A stretch of DNA of 64,000 bases from Syngnathus acus (GCF_901709675.1 NC_051095.1:1549001-1613000); one strand, 5' to 3'; shown: positions 12,300 through 24,349, numbered from the stretch's first letter. Translations and numbers: made by a program. The notes: generated by a model not told the origin, from the letters alone.

Positions 12300-12862
12300 G
12301 AGTCCAAGTTGCTGTGAGTCCAAAATAAAATTTCAAATCGCTTAAAGTTCGACACTGGCTTGGGAGATAGGGAAAATGCTATCGATTCTCTTAAGCTAGC
12401 ACGCGGACATGATCAAAGTCCGTTCAATTTTTGTGGACCGAAGATTTGATCATTCTTCCGGTATCCAAATTTCTGTGAGTCCAAAATAAAATCTTAAATT
12501 GCCAAAAGTTTGATACTGGCTAGGGTAGTTAGCGCTGGCGGAACTGTCGGAAAATGCTCTTAAGTTAGCGCGCGGACATCTTCAAAGTCCATTCAATTTT
12601 TGTGGACCGAAGATTTGATCATTCTTCCGGTACCCAAGTTGCTGTGAGTCCGAAATAAAAATTTAAAATGTTTGACACTCGCTTGGGTAGATAGCGCTAA
12701 CGTAACTGTGGGAAAATGCTATTGATTCGCTTGAGCTAGCACGCGGATATCTTCAAAGCCCATGTGAACTTTGTCGCAGCGTGGACCGAAGATTTGATCA
12801 TTCTTAAGGTATCCAAGTTGCTGTGAGTCCAAAATAAAATTCTTCCGGTATCCTTCGCATAA
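12300..12862. repeat. Tandem repeat, unit ~161-179 bp, about 3 units
   Basis: The segment GTGAGTCCAAAATAAAAT recurs at about 12314, 12475, 12644 and 12823, giving spacings of 161, 169 and 179 bp. Each unit also contains CGGACAT, TTGTGGACCGAAGATTTGAT, CATTCTTCCGG and a GGAAAATGCT segment. The units differ by several substitutions and small indels, so the amplification is not very recent. No coding potential or transposon ends were seen. Confidence 0.9.
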
Positions 12863-12869
12863 TGTCGTC

Positions 12870-13918
12870 TCGAAATTGACCAGAAACTTCCCAAGGAAAT
12901 ATCCCAAACTGACGTCAGAGGCTAATTTTTTTTTTCTATTTTGCAATTTCATTCCAAAATTTGGTGCATCCAGACTGCTATCAATGTTGCTTGCTGTTTA
13001 AAAGTGGCAATGTTTTGCTGAAGCCTCAATTATTGTCGTGTTGAAATAGTCGCATGTTGTTTATGTCTGCTGGACAAGCGTCACTCTTGGCAGGCACAGG
13101 GGGGGGGGAGGATGAGATGATTCTAAACGAATGTTCTTTTGCCTCATTTTCCAGCAAGCCAGCCCGAAGATGAAGGCACCGCCGCGCGCCGAAGGCCTCT
13201 CGTTAGCGGCCCAGATTGAAGCGCCGCCGAGGCGGTGGACGTTGACCCCGCCGCACGACCTGACGCATGGACTTGCGATACGAAAGCCCGCAAAAGCCAG
13301 TTGAGATGTGATATTTTCAACATGAGAGCCTTTCATCACAAAAAAGTATTTGTTCTTGAAGGTGAGAAGTATTTATTTATTTTTTGACGTCTGTATTGTC
13401 ACAGCTCGACATTCCCGCCGTTCCTAATGAGCACTTGGAGATGTTGCTGCTGTCTTCAACCCCCAAAAAAGCAAATTAGCCACACGCCGTCTTGTGGGAA
13501 GGACGGAACATGTGTTCTCAAACGCAGGATCTGTCACCTCCCGTCAATTATTCCGCATTTGACGATGAGATGTTTCGCCGAGTTCTTCGTATTTGAGACA
13601 AACGATGCAGCAAGCCCGACACGGATCCTTTCAAGAAGTTTCGAGTCGGCCGCAGTCGGGCACAAGCAACGACTTTGAATATCTGAAACAATCGTTAAAA
13701 TGTGAGCTTGGTTTTTACTGCTTTTTAATTTTCGATAGAGATAGAAAACGGACATTTGGACAGCGCTGCACTCGTTGGCTGTCGTTGTAGAAGCGCGGTT
13801 GCGGTATTAGGCCTGCGGGGGCGCTGCTGCATCAGAAACAAGTTGCACTTAAACCCATCAAAGAAGAACAGAAGAGATAAAATCCTCTGAATAATCAGGT
13901 CGATTATTGGCGCTAAGA
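12870..13918. other. Unannotated stretch with one exon-like segment
   Basis: No gene is called. The segment 13155-13361 on the plus strand has an acceptor-like TTTTGCCTCATTTTCCAG and a donor-like GAAG then GTGAGA. One frame is open for 49 codons before a stop that lies inside the segment. It is weak evidence for a noncoding or terminal exon. The remainder shows only homopolymer runs. Confidence 0.5.
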
Positions 13919-14180
13919 CATTGGTGTCAAACCCAAGGCCCTATATGGCCATATCCTTTTATGCGGCCCGCAAAGACAAATTTTGCATCGACTTTGTGTC
14001 ATTATTAAAATGATAAATTGTTTTCACTTTTAAAGAAATAGAGATATCGCTTGCAAATTTTTTTACCATTCATTTTTAAGAAATTTGAACCGTTTTTACT
14101 CGTCTCTAATTTCAAAAGTCCCTCCGAAGGAAACCATGTCTACGATGCGGCCCGTGACAAGAATGAGTTTGACACCCCTT
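13919..14180. mobile_element. hAT-like miniature element, copy 1
   Basis: The left end reads TTGGTGTCAAACCCAAGGCC and the right end GATGCGGCCCG onward to GAGTTTGACACCCC. These are the inverted ends of a common fish family that begins CAGGGGTGTCAAACTCAAGGC. The middle shares GCGGCCCGCAAAGACAAA and TTTTCACTTTTAAAGAAATA with the copy at 53801-54586. No transposase is encoded. The flanks show no clear 8-bp duplication, so this copy looks older than the other two. Unlike them it carries no nested insertion. Confidence 0.75.
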
Positions 14181-14184
14181 CTTG

Positions 14185-14950
14185 ACAAAGATTGAACGGA
14201 TTCATTTTCTTCCTCCAACGTTTTCAGTCGTCGGCGGAGTTTGGCAACTTTCAAGCAGTTGCCGTGGAATTGTCCCAAACGGCAAAATAGCATCAAAAGA
14301 GGCTGCCGAGCCGCTCAATCTATGGCGCCTACTCACTCGACTTGAAAAATGTCAAAAGTTGGCAGCGCGCGTGACAGCGCCGCAGTGCACAGCCACCTGC
14401 ATGAATTCGCATCATCTGTCAGTACTGCCTACGCGCTCCCCCCGGCCCCAGCCCGACCCCGCCCGCCCCGGGAAGCGCGCCGGGCGCTCCCTCCTTTCCG
14501 CCCCTTCGACTTCATCCGTCATGGACTCGGCGGCGGCGGTGGCGGCTTCTCCCTCGCCCGAGGCGCGCCTTCGCCTTCGTCGACGGCAAAACGGGCTAAG
14601 CGTGACTATTTAATCAGTCACGCTTTGGAGCGCAAGCTCGCACTTTGCTGACTATCTGACTGACAAGCGTGACGACGTCAGAGTGTATTTCTCACGGCTG
14701 CCGTCAAGGCGGAGAAAACACGACTCTCCTCCGCAAATCACAGGTTCCGCCGGTGTGAGATCAGGACACGTCGCGACCGTCACTTCTGCTTTAATTGTGC
14801 GAATGCAGGAAGCGATCACACATAGGTTGATTTTTTTTTTTTTTTAGGATATTTTCAAGGATGAGAATTTTCCGCGGAGCCGCGGATTTCCGTGTTGTTT
14901 TCCGTCTAAAGTATTTTCGTGAATGGTGTAAATCCCTTGAGAAAATTATT
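14185..14950. other. Unannotated stretch with CpG-rich block
   Basis: The part at about 14430-14600 is rich in C and CpG and contains CGGCGGCGGTGGCGGC. A start codon at 14521 opens a 30-codon frame ending at a TAA, with no splice donor, which I do not accept as coding. The part from about 14825 contains a T-run. Confidence 0.45.
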
Positions 14951-14955
14951 TTTTT

Positions 14956-14968
14956 ATATATGGGGGGG
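14956..14968. repeat. Target-site duplication, left copy
   Basis: ATATATGGGGGGG lies just before the second SINE and is repeated at 15332-15344 just after its tail, 13 of 13 positions. The G-run makes the exact right edge of this copy uncertain by a few bases. Confidence 0.75.
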
Positions 14969-14969
14969 G

Positions 14970-15331
14970 GGGGGCGGCTCGTTGGCGCACTGGCTAGCAC
15001 GTCCGCCTCACAGTAAGGAGGGTGCGGGTTCGATTCCACCTCCGGCCCTCCCTGTGTGGAGTTTGCATGTTCTCCCCGTGTCCGCGTGGGTTTTCTCCGG
15101 GCACTCCGGTTTCCTCCCACATCCCCAAAAACATGCTTGGTAGGCCGATTGAGCGCTCCAAATTGCCCCTCGGTGTGAGTGCGAGTGCGGATGGTTGTTC
15201 GTCTCTGTGTGCCCTGCGATTGGCTGGCAACCGGTTCAGGGTGTCCCCCGCCTACTGCCCGATGACAGCTGGGATAGGCTCCAGCAAGCCCGCGACCCCC
15301 GTGGGGATACAGCGGTACAGAAAATGGATGG
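14970..15331 (+). mobile_element. V-SINE, AFC-like, full length
   Basis: Second copy of the family seen at 3019-3385, in the same orientation. The A-box-like TGGCGCACTGG is at 14983-14993 and the B box GGTTCGATTCC at 15027-15037, followed by the V-SINE core and a short ATGG tail (AAAATGGATGG). The two copies are very similar along their length and both have intact target duplications, suggesting a young family. A 256-codon minus-strand frame (14791-15561) runs through it and is an artefact of the element. Confidence 0.9.
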
Positions 15332-15344
15332 ATATATGGGGGGG
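15332..15344. repeat. Target-site duplication, right copy
   Basis: ATATATGGGGGGG immediately follows the ATGG tail and matches 14956-14968. Confidence 0.75.
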
Positions 15345-18300
15345 AGCGGCCGGCTAGCTGGCCGGGCAACGTTAGCCTCGGCGACTCCCGCCCGCCGCGA
15401 CAGCGTGTATCGCCCCCCCTCCCGCTACTTTTCCCTGCTTTTTCACATTTGCCATTCTCATCCCTGTATTTTACTCTCCTCAATTCTTTGCCGCGCTTCT
15501 TGAAAATTCCCGCACATTTTTCCAAGTGACATCCATCCGTCCGTCCACCCATTCCCATCATATGTCCAATTTAACTCTGAAGTGACTCTAACTTGTACCT
15601 CACCTTGTTACTTTGAAACTTTGCAAAAATGACTTGGCACTCTTCCTTCCTAGCGCCTTCCCTTGGCGAGCGTCTTTCCTCGCCACGGCCGCCTCCTGCG
15701 TGCCTGTGGAGGCCGGGTAGAAGGCCGACGTTTGGATTCAGATTCTCTCTACCTCGCTCTCCCACCTGCTGGGCCGCGACTTCCTTAAGGTAGGGTGTGG
15801 TTTTCTTTTTTTTGGTTAGCTTCAGCAGTAGGTCTTTATAGCCGATAAAACTGCAGCCGTGTGGAGGAATGTGCAGTTTGCGCACGTGTGTGTGTGGGGG
15901 GGGGGGTTGGGTCAATCATAGCTGTGTGTATCATATGTTATTAATTTGTCTAGCTGTCAGTGGAAACACACTCATGGCTGTATTTATTTCAGCGCCCTCT
16001 CAGGCTCCACTAGTGAGTGGGGTTATTGCTTTTTGATTGTATTTATTCCCCTTCTGCCTTTCATATCCGCAACAATATTAGCTGCATCTACCCCCCCTCC
16101 CCCTTTCTGCCATTGTCAACATTTGACTGATTGATCTTTCAATAAATCTATCTATTAGTTTATTGCTTTTCTGTGGTGGAATGCTGTTTCCATCCCGGGA
16201 AAGGAGAGATCGACAGCGAGATCAAGTTAGGTCTGTCGGCGGATATCGCGTTGCGCAATACTCGGTTTGCTTTCGGAGCTACAGTTAGACCAGTTGACTG
16301 TTTTGATCCAGTTTTTATTTATTTAAAATGTATTTTTGTATTAATTTAATTATTTTGTGAGTTCCACCCAAACTTTTCAGGAAATATTGACCTGCCACCC
16401 AGGGAAGAACATTTTGCTTTTCAATCCCTTTCAAGAATCACATTTGGAAAGCGTCTGTAATCTTGCACTTAGCTGCCTATTGAAGTTTTTGCAAGTTACA
16501 GTTTTGTGACTTTTTCTGACCCCCAAATCCAGACTCGGCGATTGAGTGTGGTTAGTCACATCAAGCGGATTTCCGAGGGCGGGGCAATCAAATCAAAACA
16601 CGTCTTCTTTTGAAAAAGCCGCTGAAGTTCGAATGACTCGATGTCTTTCTGGTCATTTAACGCCGAATGAAACAAACGAAACTCTCTCGTGGGCGCCATT
16701 TTTTTTCTTTTCTGCCAATGACTTTTAGTCAGAGCAGGTTTGAATCAGTTCTCAGCAACTAACAAAGGTGGCTCCTTCGGTTTTCAAATCCAGTCTGGCG
16801 CTCGGAACGAAGTCGCATTTGTCCAAGTCCCGACGCTGAATTTTACGACATCTCCCTCCAGGTTGTCCTCAAGCGCAAGCACAAGCCGCTCAGACGTTAA
16901 TACCCGCAGAGTGTCGGCTTTGATTGACATTGCAGACTTAACCGGAGGCGTAAATCCAAAGCGGCGCCAATGACTATAGGCTGTAAACAGCAATAAATAA
17001 ACAGCGATAAACTCATCATTGTAGCGGGAGGCTTGTCGCGTCGCGGTAGTCCTTGCAAGTGGGGAACATCTCTGGAGCCCTTGATAAAACGCACTTCAAT
17101 AAAGTGTTGCCATGAGATTCACGGGCGTGCGTGTTCTTACTCAGCGTGTCGTCGACTCCATCGGAAACGGCGACGTGCCAGCAAGGCGCGTGAAACCTTT
17201 TGTCATTTGTTTCGTATGCACTTAAGAGCCAGCAGCCAAGAATTGCGGGAATTCCTGGAAAGTATGTGAGCGATTCATCGCTGAGAGTAGAATTGTTTGT
17301 CATTTGCAAAGGAGAAGCAAAGGGGTGAAAAATAATAGCACCAGGTTGTTTTTTTTTCGCAGCTATTTTCAACAGTTTCACCAAAATCTCAGGAAGTTGA
17401 ATTGAAAGAGACAACGCTACTGATTTGTTCAAGGTCAGATGAGCTGGATCAAGGGTTGGCTGCTAGTCAATATCACCACCTGGCTGAATGGATATGAAAT
17501 ACAAAAAAAATATTTTTAGCATATTTTATTATAAGAATTTATTTAACAATTATTGAAAGTCATAAAATGAATCGATTTATTAAAAATGTATTAAATTAAT
17601 TAATGTATTAAATAAATATTACATTAATTCATTTATTTTAAAAAATATAAAAAATATATTAACACGTGGGGAGATAGTGAATTACAGATTTAAAAAAAAA
17701 AAAAAAAAAAAATCAATCCAATGGTGTTTTCTGCATCGACAAGCCAGCACATTATATCATCAAGCACCTCGGGCTAATAATTGTCAATGCAAAGCTGACT
17801 TTTTCATTGCGAATCTCCAATTATTGATTTTCCCCCCCTGAGCTTTGATGAATGATATTTAAATCCTCACATGGCAATTCTGTTGAAAAAGGCCACAGAT
17901 GGTTCTGAAGCTTGTCGACCGGTTCTGAAGCAGTGCAACCATATTTGCGAATGTTTCACATCCCCGCCAGCGTCATATTTCCTCTTCGCCTATTCAACTG
18001 ACTTAAATGGTGTTTGCTGTTCATGAATTTTTCAACTCCACATGCTTTCCAATCCAAACTGACTGGAGAAATGTGAATCGACATCTAAAAAATTTTCTTT
18101 CGCCACATATTTGAGCAGCGTTTGTCCTTCACTTTGAGCTCTTTCCAATGTTTATTAAAGATTTGAGCTCTTTACTTCTGGCAGATAGCTCACCAACAGT
18201 GCATAGCGAACATTAGCTAGCCGTGTTAGCTAGCCGGCGTTTTCTTATTTACCACATAGAGGAGCAGCAATCAGGCTCTCTTTATCAGTCGACGGCGCCC

Positions 18301-19520
18301 TCCTTTATCTTCTGATCGATAGCTCAGTGTAATCCTATCAATGCGTCGGGCATTGCCTTGATGCCTGCTGTGCCAAAAATACACTCGCAGGCAAATGGGG
18401 TCAGATAGCAATTTGAAAGCTTCCCGGAATGGCAGCGCTTGATGAATGGCAGCCGCAAACATGCGTTAATGATCCATTTGTCTTGGACTCGTCGGCTGGT
18501 TTTTGTACTTGTTTTTGTTTTTTTTGCCTTTTGTTGATTTGACTCGGTCGCTCCCTCGAGTGCGTGCCATCGGTGCAAGGTGCAATTGCTTCCGCATGGC
18601 CGAGTCAATATCTACCTGGCGCTCGCTTCAAGACGAGGTGACCCGAGATCAGGGCGGAGATGTCAATCTCCCAAAAAAAATCTGTCTCCACCAGATCGAT
18701 AACTTTGTGAAATACAATTATAAGTGCGCAGAGGTATGGCAAAATAAGTCAATTGCTCAGCGCCTTGTTTATTGACGCGCCTAACTCGACTACGGGACTA
18801 ATTAGAACTTGATCCCCTGACAATAGAAACGCATGACTGAGTCTGGCTTTGAATTATCCTGACAACAGAATCGACCCAAGTAAAATGTTTTAAAAAAAAA
18901 TGATGTGAATAAAAGTGCCTTCCTGGCTCATTTGTTATGCAAGGTTAAAAAAATAAAAAATAGAAACGACGCTACATGATTCATACGCGCGGATGGATAA
19001 TTATCACCATCCCAATTATAAAAGGGATGCAAACAAGAGGTCTTGTAGCGAGCCAATATTTCTTGTCTGATTCGGTGTTCAAATAATTAATGAGCGTACT
19101 TTTAATCTCCCGATGGAGAACCAACGCTCCACCAGAGGAGAGAAGATTGCTAAAGCCCTGGATGGCTGCGTAGTAGGTGGCTATAAAAAAAAAAAGCTAA
19201 TGATGATCCAGGGCAGGCCAGTGCATGTTCCCATGTAGTTGACACGTTTTTGCTCACGTGGCCCTCATGTTTTCGCCCGAAAACTTTAGTCAGCCCGCGG
19301 TGCACTGGGAATACGCCAGTGTGTCAGGTGAATCGGTGCGAGCAGTTGTTTTCCTCCGAGGGGCGGGAAGAGCCTGCCAGGCCGGCTCGTTGACTACTTA
19401 GCATGCGCACCGCTGTGTGTCTATGCGTGCGGTCTGGCCGGCCGCCGTTCTCTTGTCGTGCTTTAAAGGAAACATTTTTGGTTTCACACTTTCAAAAGCG
19501 TCGTCTTACCAAATCGCCCC
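15345..19520. other. Unannotated stretch
   Basis: No gene is supported. A short TTTCAATAAATCTATCTATT at about 16137-16156 could be another LINE-tail remnant. The segment 17490-17710 is strongly AT-rich with an A-run of about 20 near 17691. The complex AT-rich segment 18990-19110 looks like possible conserved noncoding DNA, but this is a guess. Open frames are at most about 138 codons and unrecognised. Confidence 0.5.
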
Positions 19521-19528
19521 TGACTACA

Positions 19529-19926
19529 AGGGGTCCTCGGTTTACGACGTCCTCGAATTACGCTAATTCGTCTTTACGACACACGTCTCATATAAATAGT
19601 TATTTATATGTTTTTTTTGTATTTCTTCTCATGTATTTAAAGTCTTTTTGGAGCTAAGCGGTTATTTATTGATATTAAGCTATGTCTATCTGTTTATCTA
19701 TCTATTTCCCCCCAGGGATCAATAAAGTATCTAGCTAGCTAGCTACAGCTAGCTAGTTAGCGCCCCCTCCTCTCTCTCTCTCTCTCAATCACAGGAATAA
19801 AGGTGGGGAATTTTCTCTTTTTTTTAACGCTGTACTGTTTCATTTTATGACTGTTCCGACTTACTTATTACTAAATTCAGTTCACGTCGCCGCCTAGGAA
19901 CGGATCAACGTCATAAAATGAGGATA
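19529..19926. mobile_element. DNA-transposon relic with inverted ends
   Basis: The left end TCCTCGGTTTACGACGT (from 19534) and the right end, read on the minus strand, TCCTCATTTTATGACGT (ending near 19924) match at 14 of 17 positions. The flank sequences resemble a vertebrate DNA-transposon family whose ends read GGTCCTCGGTTTACGAC. The element is about 400 bp, encodes nothing, and has a LINE 3' tail with TCTA/CTAG repeats inside it at 19681-19765. Family assignment is tentative. Confidence 0.45.
19681..19765 (+). mobile_element. LINE 3' tail remnant with TCTA/GCTA repeats
   Basis: CCCCAGGGATCAATAAAGTA followed by TCTAGCTAGCTAGC is the 3' end typical of a common fish non-LTR retrotransposon, which normally runs on into (TCTA)n. 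Only the extreme 3' end is present, as expected for 5'-truncated insertions. The LINE clade cannot be settled from so short a piece. Confidence 0.5.
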
Positions 19927-19929
19927 TGC

Positions 19930-21379
19930 TCGATAATCAACGCAGGCCCGTATTTGTCACATTAAGATTTGGAACAGCTTGCTCAAAGACAGCCTTTCGC
20001 AAATATAAAGGCTTCACGACGTTGTTTAATTTCACACTTGGTGAGAAGGAAATCCAAAAGTAAATTTTCCTTACGTCCCCTTTAACACGTATACATAGAC
20101 TATCATGTTCAGAGGTAGTCGATGCCAATAGAAAGAATCTCGCTGGCTTTGGCTGACAGTGTTCAAACATTTGTCCTGAATTGGATTAAAGTCTGTCAAC
20201 GCTAAGTCCGATCTCACAAAAGAAAAACAAAGGGCCTCATTTGTGGCGACGTATCGTTGCTTCGGCGGCAGCATGGACTACCAGATAAATATCATCGCAA
20301 TGTCAGGACAAGAAAACGAGTTGACTTTTTATCGTCACTTAACCTCTTGTAACTATCTTCCCATCACATCTAAAAAAAAAATGGAAGATTGGCGCTGGGT
20401 GCAAATAACCAAGGGCAAGGGGGTCTTCCTCACTCGATAAATAATAGACGTACTCGGGCCTCGGTTGGAATTCCGAGCACATGCCGCCGGTTCAAATGGT
20501 CTCAATTTTATTATCGTTGCCGTAGGAAGTTCATATCGGGTTCAGCATCTAATAGGTGTGATTGGATTCCTTCAGTCTGGCTGGAGGGAGCCACGGGTGT
20601 GAGAGGGCTGCCAGGCTATCGGGGGGTCGCTCAAACTCTTTTGGGTTGGCGCTCATCGAAAGATTCCGTCCTTGGATGTGAGGGCCACGCAATCCAGGAG
20701 AGTGTGTGTTTTGGGTCCCATAGTCGAGTCATTTCTAGATTGAGGTTGGGCTCGAACCGCTGATTGACATTGAAAGAGGCCGTAGTTGTGTACAAAAGAC
20801 GTAGCAAGAACTCAAGACGAACCTTGAATCTTCAAGTGGCCGTTTTTTGTCCAAATGCAGATTTTTTTTCGATCTGGTGAGCCACTATCTTTAATTGCCT
20901 GGACATTCCATGCGCATCCGATTTAAATCAAAGATAAGACCAGGTTGTGCGTTCATGTGGTCCGACATCAATTTTTTTTTTCTGTTGTGTCGCAGTGAAT
21001 CCGCCCGACGCATCATTTTGCCTCAGTTAGGAGTAGCTGGTGATGAGGCAGCGCTAAACGTGGCATTTGCGCTCGCTGATGAGCTTGCAAATCAGGTCTC
21101 GGTTGCCGGGCGGGGGCACGTATTCATTCATTTGTACTTTGAGACTGTGACCATCAATCAGAGCGCAATAAATCTCCTCGCTCTCATCAATAGGCAATCG
21201 GCTAATGTACGCCACAGATCAATTTCTGACTCGCAGGAATCTCATCTCTCTGGCCAGCCTGCTCCAATATATACAAAGAAGCAAACCTGTGCGACGGATT
21301 CACGGGACGTTCTGTCGGGTAAAGTCCCTTGATGACGTCTCGTGTCCATGTTCAGATCCGCACAACCAAAGAGACTTCT
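19930..21379. other. Unannotated stretch
   Basis: No gene is supported. An open frame of 145 codons on the plus strand (20895-21332) crosses a plausible acceptor (T-rich tract then GTGTCGCAG at about 20994), but its product is unrecognised. The low density of stops there could equally reflect conserved noncoding DNA. The rest shows only T- and A-runs. Confidence 0.5.
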
Positions 21380-21387
21380 TCTTAGAC
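21380..21387. repeat. 8-bp target duplication, left copy
   Basis: TCTTAGAC directly precedes the hAT-like element and recurs at 21811-21818 directly after it. An exact 8-bp duplication is diagnostic of hAT-type transposition. Confidence 0.85.
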
Positions 21388-21810
21388 CAAGGGTGTCAAA
21401 CTCATTTTTGTCACAGGCCAAACTGATGAAAAACTACCGTAATTTTCGGACTATAAGTCGCACCGGAGTATAAGTCGCACCAGCCATAAAATGCCCAAAA
21501 AAGTGAAAAAAAACATATATATGTATATAAGTCGCTCCTGAGTATAAGTCGCCCCCCCACCCAAACTATGAAAAAAAACCGCGACTTATAGTCCGAAAAT
21601 TACGGTAGTTTTAAAATCAGAGTAAACACTGTTCAAATTTCTTAAAAACTCGAATAAAAATTGCAAGCAATATCTATTTTTGTTTTTTTAAAGTGAAAAG
21701 AATTTGTCATAGTAATGACACAAAGTTGATGCAAAATTTGCCTTCGCGGGCTACATAAAATGATACGGCGGGCCGTATCTGGCCCCCGGGCCTTAAGTTT
21801 GAGACCAATG
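21388..21810. mobile_element. hAT-like miniature element, copy 2
   Basis: The left end CAAGGGTGTCAAACTCA and the right end, read on the minus strand, CATTGGTCTCAAACTTAAGG form imperfect inverted repeats. The interior near the right end shares GCGGGCCGTATCTGGCCC with the copy at 53801-54586, in the opposite orientation. A separate 169-bp palindromic element (21437-21605) sits inside. Without it this copy would be about 250 bp, close to copy 1. It encodes no transposase and must have been mobilised by an enzyme from elsewhere. Confidence 0.88.
21437..21605. mobile_element. TA-flanked palindromic miniature element, nested
   Basis: The ends are perfect 25-bp inverted repeats beginning CCGTAATTTTCGGACTATAA, flanked on both sides by TA (21435-21436 and 21606-21607). 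The interior repeats TATAAGTCGC motifs. TA duplication and terminal palindromes fit a Tc1/mariner-like or related miniature element. It lies wholly inside hAT-like copy 2. A larger relative is nested in hAT-like copy 3. Confidence 0.88.
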
Positions 21811-21818
21811 TCTTAGAC
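21811..21818. repeat. 8-bp target duplication, right copy
   Basis: TCTTAGAC, identical to 21380-21387, immediately follows the element end. Confidence 0.85.
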
Positions 21819-21819
21819 T

Positions 21820-24100
21820 CGATGCCGTCATTCAAATTCAAGTTGCAAAAGTCTCTCGGTGGGTAACATCGACGGGTCACTTTAAAGACGTGTACTTGAT
21901 GGAGAAACAAAAGAAGTGATGACGAGGCCCGAGCAAGTTTTGCAAAGTTAATAGCATCCAATGTCGTATGGAGGAACAAAATGAAAGACGATGGTGGAAA
22001 ACCAAAACGTTCCACTCGTATTTTAAAGAGAGGTGACCCGATGGTGATGTTTAGCCGTACACAAAGCCACTTATCACTTCTCGCGGCCAGCAGACTGCTG
22101 ATCAGCGCATCTGTAATAAGAAAAACCCAAATGATGTTTACAAGAAAAACACATCTCGTCTATGCCGCCGACGAGATAACGCGCAGCGGCCGGGCCGGGC
22201 CGGGCCGTCCTTGGACGTATTGACAGGTGGAGATTAAAAACACATAGTGTGCCCATTAAGCGCACGGCAAACACGGTTTGTGACTTTACAGGTCACGCCG
22301 TGGAGATACGCCTCAGTTGCCCTTGACTGCCTCGCCGTTTCCTCAAAGGCAATCATGGCGGCGGCGTCTTTGGTCTTTTAATATCGGCCGGCGCCCCGGA
22401 GCTCCATCGCAGGCGGATTAATTGTCATAACGACAGTCGCACGCGGTGCCAAACAACTCCCGCCGGCCGGACATTAGCTAAAGACATGACACCGTGTTGA
22501 GTTATTCACGCTGACATTAGCAAAGAGTGTCGACGTGACGCCCCCTCAAGCGCAGACGACTGCACCGCAGGTAGAGACAGGCGACAACAAGTACGCTTAG
22601 TTTTTCTTCTTTTTTGGAAGACAGCCAAGAGCAGATGTAGCGAAGATCCTCATGCGGTGCTTGGGAATGCCCCCACCCCCTTTCCCACCGTGCTTGAACG
22701 TGTTGTACAAAGTCTGCTAGCTAGCATGTGTGATACGGGAACAGGTGGGCGGGCGGGCGCACGAGCAGACACCGTGGTCTTCACGTTGGGTTGACTTCAG
22801 TCAAAGCCGCTCTTGTTGTGCTAGCTTGAGGTCTGAGGCCGGCTGTGGGCTATCTACTCGGCACAAACTCGCGTCAGATCTACAGATGGAGCAAATTTGG
22901 AGTAGTTTGTCCCGCTTGCGATCAAAAGGCGAAAGCTTCTGATGCTTCTCGGTTCTTTGTTGAAAACGCCGACAAACGTCTCGATGGCTCTTCACCTGAC
23001 ATCGTGCCGATTTAAGGGAACAACACAATTAAGGGTCATTTCTTATTAATCCGTGTCCACCAAGGAGCATGAAGGCACACACGCTTTAGTTATTAGCCTC
23101 TGCCTCGTAGCGGCCGGCCTAGCTTTTTTGCGGGAAAAAACAAAGCTTTTGTTCCTCTGTCATATTTATTTGGACGCCTGTTATTGCCGCGTCCCGACAA
23201 AACGCTGTTTGAAATTTATCCAGAGCTCTTAATTTGAGGCTTTTATAAGACGTTATGTGCCCACTCCGGGAGAACAATAGCTTATTAAAACCTCTCACTT
23301 TGCAAGATGATACATTTCCGAGCCCGAGCGAAAAAGCTAACGGGGCTCGTGAAGCGCAAAGTACGGAACCTGAATTTAATACGCTACTTTGTCACGGCAC
23401 CCTTGAAGTAATAACCTGGTCAAAAGCATATTTATCAGGGTGCAAGATTGCTCTGTACATTACGTCTGTGTTTATAGTCTGAGCTAGCTTGCGTTCAAAG
23501 TTTGTTTTCAAAGGGAAACGACGCCGCGGCGGCTTTTTTGCCCTTGACTTTGCGCATTGGGATGGAGGCGTGCTTTTCAAAGCGGTTAACCTGCTGATGC
23601 ACTTGCTAAAACTTCACCCCAAGTCATTCATTCTCCCCTAAATATGACACCATGATTAATTCAGCAGCTCACGCAGCCACCTCGGAGCCTCGGCTCGCTA
23701 AAGTCGAAGTTTCCTCGCCGCCCTCCCTGGGGCCGAATTTGCAAAAGCAGGTCATCCCAGAATTCATCTCCTCCCCCTGGTGGAGGGCTCTTATTCATCT
23801 ATCATGAAGCTTCCCAGCGGATCTCCACGGCCATGTAAATGGAGGTTCTTAAAAAGTCGCACTTGAGGAAAATTGTGTTTCTGCCTCTGCTTTTCCGCTG
23901 CTTTCTGGATCTTTTGCTCTGACGCCCTTTCCCCCGGCTTATCAGTCTGACGCGCCAAGGTCAGCCGAGCCTGAGGCTATCAGTCTCGATAAAGACGGGA
24001 TGTGGTGTCCTGCCCCGACAGGTCCCCGTCCAGCCCGTGAAGCCAAATCGAAAGACGACACAGATTGCGTTGGAGAAAATCCAAATACGCACAATTTTAG
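21820..24100. other. Unannotated stretch
   Basis: No gene is supported. CpG-rich sequence lies near 22175-22215 and 22380-22450. Segments near 23630-23830 and 23900-24010 are complex and could be conserved noncoding DNA. No transposon was recognised. Confidence 0.5.
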
Positions 24101-24136
24101 CTTTTCGTGTCGGGCATGGCTTTTGTTACTGTGCTT

Positions 24137-24345
24137 TGAGTATCGGGCTAAGTGCTAACGCTAGGCCAAAAACTCTGCTTCCCTTTTGGCTGTGATGTTT
24201 CATTGCCAGAAAATGCGGCTGTTAAATTTCTCAAGATGATGTTTAAGAAACGTCCGCGTGGCTAGCCGCTGCATTGACAACTTCGAGTATCGTGCTAATG
24301 CTAAGTGCTAACGCTAAGCCAACAACTCTCAATGCAACTCAGCTG
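24137..24345. repeat. Diverged direct repeat, ~147 bp apart
   Basis: GAGTATCG, then a GCTAAGTGCTAACGCTAGGCC-like segment and a CCAACAACTCT-like segment recur at about 24138 and 24285. Only the first 45 bp or so of the unit is clearly shared, so this is a partial, old duplication. Confidence 0.5.
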
Positions 24346-24349
24346 CTGA

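Noticed and set aside
14521-14613. Start codon and 30-codon alanine/arginine-rich frame in a CpG-rich block
   Set aside because: It ends at a stop with no donor site, and such composition arises easily from GCG repeats.
14791-15561. 256-codon minus-strand open frame, the longest in the window
   Set aside because: It runs antisense through the V-SINE at 14970-15331 and its flanks. The same kind of frame appears at the other SINE copy, so it is a by-product of the element.
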